A stretch of 53,964 nucleotides of DNA from the NCBI GenBank assembly GCA_023443285.1, contig JAEZVB010000029.1, positions 1 to 53,964 on the forward strand, in the 5' to 3' direction. Positions within the stretch are counted from its first letter, which is position 1. Every line of letters starts with the position of its first letter. This document shows, piece after piece, positions 26,430-34,455 of the stretch. The translations under genes and the position numbers were made by a program. This DNA comes from Bacillota bacterium. GTDB taxonomy: Bacteria > Bacillota > Negativicutes > Sporomusales > Sporomusaceae. The notes under the pieces were generated by a model that saw only the letters and a list, made by a program, of their open reading frames with translations, made no database searches and was not told the origin of the DNA.

Positions 26430-27614
26430 CTAAAGAGTCATGCCTGACCCTTTAATTTTAACTTTAATAATAACATCAGCCTCAACCGTTGGAAATATCT
26501 CATCTTCCCAGCGGTCTTTTATCTGCTCCCAATACTTAGGGTTTTCACGGTGGATAAGGTCACTTAATGGAAAAGCATCAGCATGTATTGTCTGCAACTT
26601 TGTCAATGCCGCATAAGCATGATTGGTAAGCTCGTCCGCCACCGCTTGCGCTATGGCGTTTACGTTTTTTTCATCACTAGACGGCTTTTCCTCTAGAGGC
26701 ATGTATTCGCCAATGGTACCGCTAAATTCGCCTTTCACAATAAACCGAACAGTATCCCCGGAAAAGTCAGGTTCTACCGTAGTTTTGGACTCAGCCACTT
26801 CGAACACTACGAATGTTTCCGGCTTATCAGGGTGGGATACCATGATCGCTCCTTGCGGAAATTTATCGCGCCAAATCTTGCCGCCTACCGTTTCATACTC
26901 ATCGGCAATCCCCACCATCTGCCCCTTACTGTTAAATAGCGCTGCACCGGCAGCTTTGAACTCATCATTTTCCAGATAAATAAGAGGTGCCGTAAACCCC
27001 TGTTTACTGCGAAGTGCCTCAGCGAAGTACCCAAATTCACTCGCAACAGCCATCGTCGGAACTCTCCTTACAGTAGCTGATAATTTAGGAAAATTCAGAC
27101 TGTTAAGTGCAGCACCGGATTTAGGTTTACGTTTGATAAAATCCTCAGCCCGCCCCTTAGTGACAAATACTATTGTCCGGCGGCGCATTCCCGGAAAACG
27201 TAAAAACACATCGAATATTTCCTTGACACCTTCACGCGCAACCTCTTCACTGATAAGCAAAACCTGTATATCTTCAAGAAATATTGCCAAAGCAATTTTT
27301 GTAGATATCGCCCTGCTTGATGCGTAGACGGTTTCACCCTCGGCAGAAAACACTCTGCTTTCATAGTTGCCTTGATCACCCGAACCGCCCTTCTTGAAGT
27401 TAGGCAGTTCGTAACTCAGACGATACTTGCGCGTGCCAGCCTGCTGAAAAGCCCGCTCAAGATCATAGCGTCCCTTAGGCTCTGGCGAAGCATGATCAAT
27501 CGCTGCTCCCAGCACATATCCTCTGTTTTCAATCTCCTTCCGATCCCAGCAGCCGCCTGTGAGTAAGGCGGTAATTACTAGTGCTACCGTTAGCAGGTGC
27601 CTTTTAGTAACCAC
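26430..27614 (-). CDS. Germinant receptor GerC subunit, first copy
   Basis: The start is taken at GTG (27612-27614), aligned with the start of the second copy and preceded by GAAGGGG; an ATG-opened frame to 27650 lies inside gerB. The protein has 394 residues, a lipoprotein signal (LLTGGCWDRKEIENRGYVLG) and Ger(x)C motifs as in its twin. It follows the gerB stop by one base. The two copies differ by scattered substitutions, for example at the tail KIKGSGMTL versus VKGSGMTF, while long DNA blocks are nearly identical. Having two C subunits for one A and one B allows two receptor versions. Confidence 0.95.
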   Translation of the reverse strand: MVTKRHLLTVALVITALLTGGCWDRKEIENRGYVLGAAIDHASPEPKGRYDLERAFQQAGTRKYRLSYELPNFKKGGSGDQGNYESRVFSAEGETVYASSRAISTKIALAIFLEDIQVLLISEEVAREGVKEIFDVFLRFPGMRRRTIVFVTKGRAEDFIKRKPKSGAALNSLNFPKLSATVRRVPTMAVASEFGYFAEALRSKQGFTAPLIYLENDEFKAAGAALFNSKGQMVGIADEYETVGGKIWRDKFPQGAIMVSHPDKPETFVVFEVAESKTTVEPDFSGDTVRFIVKGEFSGTIGEYMPLEEKPSSDEKNVNAIAQAVADELTNHAYAALTKLQTIHADAFPLSDLIHRENPKYWEQIKDRWEDEIFPTVEADVIIKVKIKGSGMTL

Positions 27615-27615
27615 A

Positions 27616-28725
27616 TCATGAGCCCCTTCCTGCCTTGCGCAGCTTGGCAATAATGAGTAATAAGGGCAAGATGAATAGTCCCCCGAAAATCACCAAATTA
27701 TTGACGAACCGATTAAATGAATTAATTTGTTCGATGCTCTGGGGCAGCATCGCAATAAAATAAAAAACAGGCACCAAGAAGACGATAACCGGCCTGCTAT
27801 ACTCTAGTTTCATCAGCCGTGAACAACCAAAAGCTGAAAAATACAGCAAATTGGCCAGTGACAAAAAATATAAAGCAATCTGTAATATCAGCCCATAGCC
27901 ATCAATCCGCTCGATAAAGGTGTCCGGAATATTTACTTCACGATAGGCGATAATCGTGGGATATACGGTTACAATAGTTTCCTCTACCCCCAAAATACCC
28001 TGAACAATAACGGTATAGATAGTATAAATGACTGTTAAAACAGCGACAGTCAAGAGCCCTGCCTTAATAACCTTTTTTTTGGGGGTAATAAAAGGAAATG
28101 CCAGGCCGGTAATTAGCTCTGGGCCAGCATAAGCAAACCAGCTAGGCACAATCCCCTTGAGTACAGGCATAAGACCTCCCACTAAAAAAGGCTGAAAATG
28201 CTTAGTCTCAACCCGAAGAAAACCAAGAGACATAAGAAATATTGCAGTAGGGGCAATAGCCATCAAAATGAACTGCTGCATGCGGATAAGCGGAGCAATA
28301 CCGTATTGCCCTGCATAGGCAGCAACACCTAAGAAGACATATAGAATGATCCACGGTGGGGTCGCTTCAAATAGAAAAAGTTTTAACGCACCTGAAAATG
28401 AGCGTAATGCCGCCGCTCCTGAAAGAATAATACTCATTAGGTAAATCATATTAACCAGCTGTCCTACTATCGGTCCAAGCAGTGAAGAGTGATATTCTAT
28501 TGCAGTAGCATTCGGAAAATATCGGCATAAGGTTACGGCACACCACAGGGAGAAGCCTATAGCCAAGCCGCCCAAAATCACCGACAGCCACATATCCTCC
28601 CGCGCTATCGTTCCGACGCTGCGGGGTAATGTCAAAATACCGGCGCCAAAAGCAGTCGTAAAATACATAATAGCAATTTGCAGCGGAGAAATCGTTGAAC
28701 GTGTATTCTTACGATTATTACCCAT
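27616..28725 (-). CDS. Germinant receptor GerB subunit (endospore permease family)
   Basis: The chosen start ATG (28723-28725) overlaps the gerA stop by eight bases. The protein has about ten membrane segments and matches the spore_permease (GerB/YndE) family: ISPLQIAIMYFTTAFGAGILTLPRSVG at the start, and FAYAGPELITGLAFPFITPKK in the middle. It resembles APC amino acid transporters and is thought to bind the germinant. It lies in the forespore inner membrane with GerA and GerC. Confidence 0.95.
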   Translation of the reverse strand: MGNNRKNTRSTISPLQIAIMYFTTAFGAGILTLPRSVGTIAREDMWLSVILGGLAIGFSLWCAVTLCRYFPNATAIEYHSSLLGPIVGQLVNMIYLMSIILSGAAALRSFSGALKLFLFEATPPWIILYVFLGVAAYAGQYGIAPLIRMQQFILMAIAPTAIFLMSLGFLRVETKHFQPFLVGGLMPVLKGIVPSWFAYAGPELITGLAFPFITPKKKVIKAGLLTVAVLTVIYTIYTVIVQGILGVEETIVTVYPTIIAYREVNIPDTFIERIDGYGLILQIALYFLSLANLLYFSAFGCSRLMKLEYSRPVIVFLVPVFYFIAMLPQSIEQINSFNRFVNNLVIFGGLFILPLLLIIAKLRKAGRGS

Positions 28726-30358
28726 TCTTATCGCCCAATTTTTCGCTGTCACCCGGTTCCAGATAGCCCGGCCTTGTTTTCATAGCTACAGGCGGCGCAA
28801 CAACAATAGAATCTTTCAAATCACTCAACCGAAAACTGTTTTTAGGTGTAAACGGAGCAAGATAGGGTTCGCCAAAGCTTTCCAGCATACTGAGATGTAC
28901 TATAATGGCCACTAAACCCATTACTACGCCGAATATACCGAGAACAGACGCCGCCATCATTAGCGGTACCCTAAAAAAGCGCAGCGGCAATGATATCCGG
29001 TAATTGCCCACCGCAAAAGAAACAATGGCGGTAAAAGAGATAACCACAACTATCGGGGCACTGATTAACCCCGCCCGTACGGCGGCATCACCTAGAACCA
29101 GACCGCCAACAATGGACACGGCCGGTCCGATTGTTTTGGGCATTCTTACTCCTGCCTCCTGGAGAATCTCTAATATTATTTCCATAACCAGCGCCTCCAC
29201 CAAAGCAGGGAAGGGTATGCCTTGACGGGCTGCTGCGATTGTCAGCGTCAATGGCGTAGGAATTAATCCGGGATGGAAGGTTGTCGTAGCAACATATAAC
29301 GCAGGCGTAACTATTGCAAAAAAGGCTGCCAAGTACCGAGTTAATCTCAGCAATGAACCAACCATCCAATTATCGTAATAATCATCACCAGCCTGCATAA
29401 AATCGCCAAAGGTTGCCGGCGCCAATAAAGCGAAGGGAGTGCCGTCTATCATGATGGCAATTCTCCCTTCCAACATTCCGGCTAATATTTTGTCTGGACG
29501 TTCAGTGGCGTAGATGGTGGGAAAGGGAGAGAAAGGATGATCATTAATCAAGTTCTCAACCAGACCTGCGCTTCCTATTACATCTACCTTTAGTCTTTTT
29601 AACCGCTGCTCAGCCTGGTAAACCAGATTGGGATTGGCAATACCCCGGAAATAGACCAAGGCGACATTAACTTCACAGCGCACGCCAATCGCCATTTTTT
29701 TCACAATAAAATTGGGATTGACCAGATGCCGGCGCAATAATGTGATATTTACACCCAAACTCTCAGTAAAAGCCACCCGCGAACCCCGGATAGATGTTTC
29801 ACCCGCCGGTTCGCTAATCGCCTTATTTTCTAGCTTGCGGGTACTAATAATTACGGCCGCGGCATTGGTATCAACAAATAGTACCGTTTCACCTGATAAT
29901 AATCGTTTAATGATTTCTGCCATATCAGTCGAAACATTAACGGTTGCGGCTGTCAGGGAAGAGCGAAGGCATTTCATAAGCTGACTGGTTTCTATACAGT
30001 TTTCACTCAACATTGGCGATTGCAGCTGGCTAAGGATATTTTGACTGATAGATTCTCCGTCAATCATATCCTCAACAAAAACGATAGCCGCCCTTAACCC
30101 CAGTGCAGTAATGGTAAACTCTCTAACGTAAATATCATCACTGGGATTCACTATTTCTCTGATATGTTTCAGATTGGCATCAATATCGTTATCAAGCAGG
30201 TAACTTTCCGGGAATTTATAGGTATCGCGCAGACTATTGACAATAACCTGCGTATCGGATTCGGCTTCCTGAGCATGGTTAATTAATGATCGAAGATTTC
30301 GCAGTTTATATTGAATATTGGCAAACAAGCTTTCCCTATCTTGGCAATCTCGCTTCAT
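28718..30358 (-). CDS. Germinant receptor GerA subunit
   Basis: The 546-residue protein has an N-terminal cytosolic half (residues 1-260) and a C-terminal part with about five membrane segments. Conserved GerA features include LSGETVLFVDTNAAAVIISTRKLENKAISEPAGETSIRGSRVAFTESL, NFIVKKMAIGVRCEVNVALVYFRGIANP, DGTPFALLAPATFGDFMQAGDDYYDNW and TPLTLTIAAARQGIPFPALVEALVMEIILEILQEAGVRMPKTIGPAVSIVGGLVLGDAAV. GerA subunits assemble as a pentameric ion channel that opens during germination. First gene of the operon, with GGAGAACG before the ATG. Confidence 0.97.
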   Translation of the reverse strand: MKRDCQDRESLFANIQYKLRNLRSLINHAQEAESDTQVIVNSLRDTYKFPESYLLDNDIDANLKHIREIVNPSDDIYVREFTITALGLRAAIVFVEDMIDGESISQNILSQLQSPMLSENCIETSQLMKCLRSSLTAATVNVSTDMAEIIKRLLSGETVLFVDTNAAAVIISTRKLENKAISEPAGETSIRGSRVAFTESLGVNITLLRRHLVNPNFIVKKMAIGVRCEVNVALVYFRGIANPNLVYQAEQRLKRLKVDVIGSAGLVENLINDHPFSPFPTIYATERPDKILAGMLEGRIAIMIDGTPFALLAPATFGDFMQAGDDYYDNWMVGSLLRLTRYLAAFFAIVTPALYVATTTFHPGLIPTPLTLTIAAARQGIPFPALVEALVMEIILEILQEAGVRMPKTIGPAVSIVGGLVLGDAAVRAGLISAPIVVVISFTAIVSFAVGNYRISLPLRFFRVPLMMAASVLGIFGVVMGLVAIIVHLSMLESFGEPYLAPFTPKNSFRLSDLKDSIVVAPPVAMKTRPGYLEPGDSEKLGDKNG

Positions 30359-30394
30359 CGTTCTCCAATCCTCTTAACAGCATTATGATATCCC

Positions 30395-30424
30395 TACTAT
30401 ACCCAGAAGCGCTTTTTAGAATAC
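30395..30424 (-). promoter_or_regulatory. Possible sigma-G promoter of the germination operon
   Basis: On the minus strand GTATT (30420-30424), an interval of 18 bases to TATAGTA (30395-30401). It approximates the sigma-G pattern with a T for C in the first -10 base, as at 24866-24894. It lies about 40 bases before gerA, and germination operons are usually forespore-expressed. The individual motif is weak. Confidence 0.35.
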
Positions 30425-30451
30425 CTCTCACGCCAGGATCCAAGGTAAAGA

Positions 30452-30482
30452 AACTCCCTCCGGTCATTTCCCGGAGGGAGTT
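30452..30482 (-). terminator. Terminator after the MFS gene
   Basis: A perfect 12-bp stem AACTCCCTCCGG/CCGGAGGGAGTT with an 7-base loop, followed on the minus strand by TCTTTAC. It begins six bases after the MFS stop and isolates the germination operon. Confidence 0.85.
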
Positions 30483-30487
30483 AACTA

Positions 30488-31795
30488 TTACGTGTTATTT
30501 AACCGAGTCTGTTCCTCACTTAGCTTCTGTTCAGCCCATATATTACAGCAATTGGTCTCACGTATCATCAAACTGCACAGCAGGCCAAACACTAAGACCG
30601 CGGCACAAAGCCAAAACGCGCTTTGAAATGCCTCGAGAGGATACATCCGCACCCCGTTTTCGGTAACTCCCTGCCAATACCTATCTAGCACCCAGCCGAA
30701 TGCCGGTTGCATAAGGGCTGCTCCCACAAAAGGTCCGGAATTGGCTATCCCGGCCGCAACCCCGGCTGCCTGGGGTGCGTTTACCTCTTTGGTACAGGCA
30801 ACTCCTAAGGTAATTCCCGAAGTTCCTATGCCGATACCCAAACTAATCATATACAACACGGATAATGGCGGTTTGCCGCCACTCCAGCAGGTTAGAATCA
30901 GCCACATACCTAGAAAAAACGCGGTAATGAGTGTATATGGCTTTTTCCTGAGTCCTACTTTGTCAGAGGTAAAACCAATGGTAGAGCCTCCAATCATATT
31001 GCCTATTGCCATAAGCATGATAAATTGGGATGCCTCTACCCGGCTCAGTCCATGTATCTGCATAAAATAAGGCACTCCCCAAATGCCCATAAACGACATA
31101 AAGACACCATACACCGCGCAGGCCACCAGAAACGGCCACCAGGTGTTGGGGTTTTTGAGAACTTGCGTAACACTTTCCCTCACCCCGAGAGTCACCTCAG
31201 GCAATGTACAGCCTTCCCGCCCCTCTTGCCTCTCCACCTCGTCTATTGAGGGAAGTCCGACATCTACCGGCTTGTCCCGTACCAACAACCAGCAAAGCGC
31301 TCCCATCCCCAGCGTATAGGCGGCAATAAGCAAATAGGAAAAACGCCAACCTATTGCATCTACCGCGAAGGCTAACGGCGTTGCCGATATAAGCGAGCCC
31401 ATATTCGCCACAATCACGATAATTCCTGACATCGTGGCGAATTCCCGCAAGCGAAACCATTCGACATAGATCTTGACGATCCCAACATAGATCACACTAA
31501 TACCCATGGTAACCAGAATACGCCCCAGGTATATTCCCGTCATACCCTGCGCCAAACCGAAAATGACTGACCCAATGCCTGCCACCAGCATGGCGATACT
31601 GACTGTACGCCTTGGCCCATAGGTGTCCATCAGAATACCTGCCGGCATCTGCATAGCAGCATATACATAGAAATAAAGCGAGGATAAAATACCGAGTTCT
31701 GATGCTGCCGTAATAGAAAACTCGCTCATCAGGCTATCAGCCATTACCCCGGTCGCCGTACGATGGAAGTATGCCGTCATAAATGCCAAGGCCAA
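30488..31795 (-). CDS. MFS transporter (anion/organic acid type), start uncertain
   Basis: The protein has twelve hydrophobic segments and the MFS loop GILMDTYGPRRTV between TM2 and TM3. N-terminal AYFHRTATGVMADSLMSEF suggests the MFS subgroup of organic anion or nitrate-type carriers. The first canonical start in frame is TTG at 31793-31795, which would cut into TM1. Reading further up, the frame stays open to a TGA near 31865 and encodes KKRWIIWVPLALAF, the expected start of TM1, but it has no ATG, GTG or TTG. The true start is therefore non-canonical, or a mutation has removed it. Confidence 0.8.
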   Translation of the reverse strand: MALAFMTAYFHRTATGVMADSLMSEFSITAASELGILSSLYFYVYAAMQMPAGILMDTYGPRRTVSIAMLVAGIGSVIFGLAQGMTGIYLGRILVTMGISVIYVGIVKIYVEWFRLREFATMSGIIVIVANMGSLISATPLAFAVDAIGWRFSYLLIAAYTLGMGALCWLLVRDKPVDVGLPSIDEVERQEGREGCTLPEVTLGVRESVTQVLKNPNTWWPFLVACAVYGVFMSFMGIWGVPYFMQIHGLSRVEASQFIMLMAIGNMIGGSTIGFTSDKVGLRKKPYTLITAFFLGMWLILTCWSGGKPPLSVLYMISLGIGIGTSGITLGVACTKEVNAPQAAGVAAGIANSGPFVGAALMQPAFGWVLDRYWQGVTENGVRMYPLEAFQSAFWLCAAVLVFGLLCSLMIRETNCCNIWAEQKLSEEQTRLNNT

Positions 31796-31878
31796 CGGAA
31801 CCCAAATGATCCACCGCTTTTTATGTAATTGTTTTATGCGTTGCTGCCACTGTGTACCCGTTTGATCTCACCACCCTG

Positions 31879-33003
31879 CTAAATTTCAATAAGTTCATAG
31901 GCCTTAGTGCCAATACCAATTTTTTCAGCATGATCCAAACATTCAAGCCAATTGGTTTCTGGATGTGTAGCCCGGAAATGATCATGGTTAGCACAGTCAC
32001 AGTTTTGGTTTTGCAATTGTTCTGCCAAGTAGCTGCCGGCAATAACCGGAGCTTGGTTAGCCATATCGGCACAAGCCATATCCAGCGCTACCGGGTCAAA
32101 CGAAGCAAACATGCCAATATCAGGAATTATCGGCACATCATTTTCAGCATGGCAATCGCAGAATGGTGCTACATCGACAACTAAACTAATATGAAAATGC
32201 GGTCTGCCTTGTAATACCGCCCAAGAATACTCGGCCATTTTCCGATTGAGAATATCATTGGATTCATCCCAGGCCGCAACAATGGCGTTAGCATGGCAGA
32301 CGCCAATACACCGGCCGCAGCCAACACAGCGGTTATGATCAATTTGCGCCTTCTTATCGGCAACCGCTATTGCCGTATGCGCACAAATCTTTTCGCAGAC
32401 GCTGCACCCTACACAAACTTTACTTTTCACTTTAGGCTTACCATCACTATGCATCTCCATTTTCCCGGCTCTTGAGCCACAGCCCATCCCGATATTTTTC
32501 AATGCACCGCCAAAGCCGGTAAGCTCATGCCCCTTAAAATGGTTCAGGCTAATGAATATATCAGCGTCCATTATCGCCCGCCCAATTTTAGCCTCCTTAA
32601 CATATTCGCCACACGGCACGGGAACATAGGCTTCATCGGTTCCCTTTAACCCATCGCCAATAATAATCTGGCAACCGGTCGCAAACGGATTATAGCCGTT
32701 TTCATAAGCTGCATCCATATGTTCCAGAGCATCCTTACGCCTACCTACATACAGGGTGTTGCAGTCGGTAAGAAACACTTTGCCACCCTGTTCTTTGATT
32801 ACGTCAACAATTACCTTGGAAAAATTAGGTCTGAGAAAAGCAAGATTGCCTGGCTCACCAAAGTGTATTTTTATCGCCGTAAACTTATCTTTGAAATCAA
32901 TCTCTTCTATCCCGGCTTTTTTAACAAGTTGCGCTAGCTTCTGTAACAAACTCATCTTGGGAGCTGTCCGCAAATTCGTAAAGAAAACTTTTGACTTATC
33001 CAT
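31879..33003 (-). CDS. DUF362 protein with two 4Fe-4S ferredoxin motifs
   Basis: The 374-residue protein has the DUF362 domain (residues 1-180: AIKIHFGEPGN, FLTDCNTLYVGRRKDA, ISLNHFKGHELTGFGGALKNIGMGCG). A ferredoxin insert carries CVGCSVCEKICAHTA and CVGCGRCIGVCHANA (about 195-240), each able to hold a 4Fe-4S cluster. DUF362 returns at about 250-340 with DIGMFASFDPVALDMACADM. The family is widespread in anaerobes; an electron-transfer role is assumed, and substrate is unknown. It is 83 bases upstream of the MFS start with no terminator between, so an operon is possible. Confidence 0.92.
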   Translation of the reverse strand: MDKSKVFFTNLRTAPKMSLLQKLAQLVKKAGIEEIDFKDKFTAIKIHFGEPGNLAFLRPNFSKVIVDVIKEQGGKVFLTDCNTLYVGRRKDALEHMDAAYENGYNPFATGCQIIIGDGLKGTDEAYVPVPCGEYVKEAKIGRAIMDADIFISLNHFKGHELTGFGGALKNIGMGCGSRAGKMEMHSDGKPKVKSKVCVGCSVCEKICAHTAIAVADKKAQIDHNRCVGCGRCIGVCHANAIVAAWDESNDILNRKMAEYSWAVLQGRPHFHISLVVDVAPFCDCHAENDVPIIPDIGMFASFDPVALDMACADMANQAPVIAGSYLAEQLQNQNCDCANHDHFRATHPETNWLECLDHAEKIGIGTKAYELIEI

Positions 33004-33125
33004 ACCATTCTCCTTTACCAGTAAACATGGATTTCAGTATCTCCCATGTTTCTACTTCCTATTATAATAATAGAGAACAATACACTCTTTTACAAGCACT
33101 TACTTTTCGGTTCTATAGTATCTGT

Positions 33126-33659
33126 TTATATACTGTCTGTTTGTATATCTGCTCCCCTATCGTGCTCTGCATGTACTCGGTAATAATAAAACTTGGTGTC
33201 AACTTTCATGATGGGGAAAGCTTCCGGTAAGTTTTGCCTAGTTATTTCGGTGAACCCGTTTTTCTCATAGAAACGATGGGCGGCCAAAAATTTGGCTGTC
33301 GTGCCTAGGAAAATCTCTTCCACCTTATGTTCGCCTGCCCATTCAAGCAACGAACTCACCAGTAGCTTTGCGGTATTATATAGGCTTCCCCGATATGCCG
33401 GGGTTACAAATAGCTTTCGTAAGGCCACCTGGTTATTGCCGATATCCAGTAGTGCTACTGTTCCTACCACCTTGTCATCGCAGACTGCCACCCAAAAATT
33501 CCCCGACCCGGTTTGATAAAAGCTAGGAATATCTCCTAGATCGGGTTGCTCCTCCCGCGTAATGGGAATATTGAACTCCTTGCATTGAATATCCAAAATC
33601 AGGTCAATGATTTCATTTTTATAATTTTCCTGATATTTTTTTATTGCTATACCTTCCAT
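33126..33659 (-). CDS. GNAT-family N-acetyltransferase
   Basis: The 177-residue protein shows the GNAT core: IVDLILDIQ, FWVAVCDDKVVGTVALLDIGNNQVALRKLFVTPAYRG (motifs D and A; the acetyl-CoA loop is changed to PAYRGSLYNTAKLL) and FLGTTAKFLAAHRFYEKNGF (motif B). GNAT enzymes move an acetyl group from acetyl-CoA to an amine. Substrate unknown. AGGAGGAAGGG precedes the ATG. It follows marR by 24 bases and is probably the regulated gene of that pair. Confidence 0.9.
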   Translation of the reverse strand: MEGIAIKKYQENYKNEIIDLILDIQCKEFNIPITREEQPDLGDIPSFYQTGSGNFWVAVCDDKVVGTVALLDIGNNQVALRKLFVTPAYRGSLYNTAKLLVSSLLEWAGEHKVEEIFLGTTAKFLAAHRFYEKNGFTEITRQNLPEAFPIMKVDTKFYYYRVHAEHDRGADIQTDSI

Positions 33660-33683
33660 ACCCTTCCTCCTCCGCTTCTTCCG

Positions 33684-34211
33684 CTATTCAGTACACTTAC
33701 AAGCTGTAGACTGACTACTCTTCAAGGCTTTCCAATTCTGCTCAATATTCTCGCCCATCCGCTTCATTAAGTCGCAGACTATTTCCTGTTCTTCTGGACT
33801 AAACCCGGCAAAACAGGCACCAATATGTTTGTTTTCTTCATTAATAATAAACGGGTAGATCTTGACGGCCTTATCTGTCGGGTACAAATGCCACATCCGT
33901 TTGTCGGTAGTGTCTCGTATTCGCTGCACATAATTTTCTTCGAAAAGTTTTTGTATAGCTTTAGTCGTTGTCGTCTTATCCACTTTAAGTACATTGGACA
34001 GGTCAATTAGGTTAATACCTGGCTGTTCACAGATACGCGTTAGAAAAATGAATTGACCTCTCTGCAGTTTAAATTCCCGATAGGTGATATCGCTAATCGA
34101 TTGAATACAGCGTGCTACCGTTCCCACCTCTCGGAGTATTTTGCTTTTCAAACCGCTCTCATAGTTATCTCCGGTAGCAACAAATGAATGTAGACCTTCA
34201 TATATTGTCAA
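33684..34211 (-). CDS. MarR-family regulator of the GNAT gene
   Basis: The protein has the winged helix of MarR regulators: REFKLQRGQFIFLTRICEQPGINLIDLSNVLKVDKTTTTKAIQKLFEENYVQRIRDTTDKRMWHLYPTDKA. I prefer TTG at 34209-34211 as start, six bases after GGGTGAT; a GTG at 34223 is the alternative. It ends in a KCTE tail with a Cys that could sense oxidants, which is speculative. Its promoter contains a 16-base inverted repeat that overlaps the -35 box, so it most likely represses itself and the GNAT gene. Confidence 0.9.
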   Translation of the reverse strand: MTIYEGLHSFVATGDNYESGLKSKILREVGTVARCIQSISDITYREFKLQRGQFIFLTRICEQPGINLIDLSNVLKVDKTTTTKAIQKLFEENYVQRIRDTTDKRMWHLYPTDKAVKIYPFIINEENKHIGACFAGFSPEEQEIVCDLMKRMGENIEQNWKALKSSQSTACKCTE

Positions 34212-34259
34212 TGCATCACCCACTCTTTAAGTTTCTATGGTATGAAACGAGATACTTCT

Positions 34260-34288
34260 ATTTTATTGAAACTTAGTTGAAATGTCAA
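34260..34288 (-). promoter_or_regulatory. Sigma-A promoter of marR-GNAT with embedded operator
   Basis: On the minus strand TTGACA (34283-34288), 17 bases, TAAAAT (34260-34265). The inverted repeat AGTTGA-AATG-TCAACT (34275-34290) covers the -35 box, a fitting site for an autorepressing MarR dimer. Confidence 0.75.
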
Positions 34289-34330
34289 CTTGTTTGGGCA
34301 TGATCTAAGGAAATTTCGCTCATTTATAGC

Positions 34331-34359
34331 TTGACTAATTTATACATGCATTGTAATAT
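34331..34359 (+). promoter_or_regulatory. Sigma-A promoter of the EAL gene
   Basis: TTGACT (34331-34336), 17 bases, TAATAT (34354-34359). It predicts a transcript start near 34366 and a leader of about 90 bases. Confidence 0.7.
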
Positions 34360-34377
34360 CTATATATCTTGTCAAAG

Positions 34378-34422
34378 TGGACAATCTCCGCGCAATGTGT
34401 GTGGAGATTGTCCATTTTATTT
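34378..34422 (+). terminator. Leader stem-loop (possible attenuator) of the EAL gene
   Basis: GGACAATCTCC (34379-34389) pairs perfectly with GGAGATTGTCC (34403-34413), followed by ATTTTATTTT. The structure looks like a terminator but lies between the promoter and the EAL start. No competing structure is evident in the short leader, so regulated read-through, termination of an incoming transcript, or RNA stabilisation are all possible. Confidence 0.6.
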
Positions 34423-34455
34423 TAAATGGTATAGAGAAGGATTGAGGTAATCTTG

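Larger units (their letters stand above)
25190..27614. repeat. Tandem duplication of gerC (about 1.19 kb per unit)
   Basis: Units 25190-26374 and 26430-27614 align over their full length without gaps I could see at the protein level, with runs of identical DNA such as 26472-26520 versus 25232-25280. The intervening 55 bases carry the second ribosome site. Confidence 0.9.
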
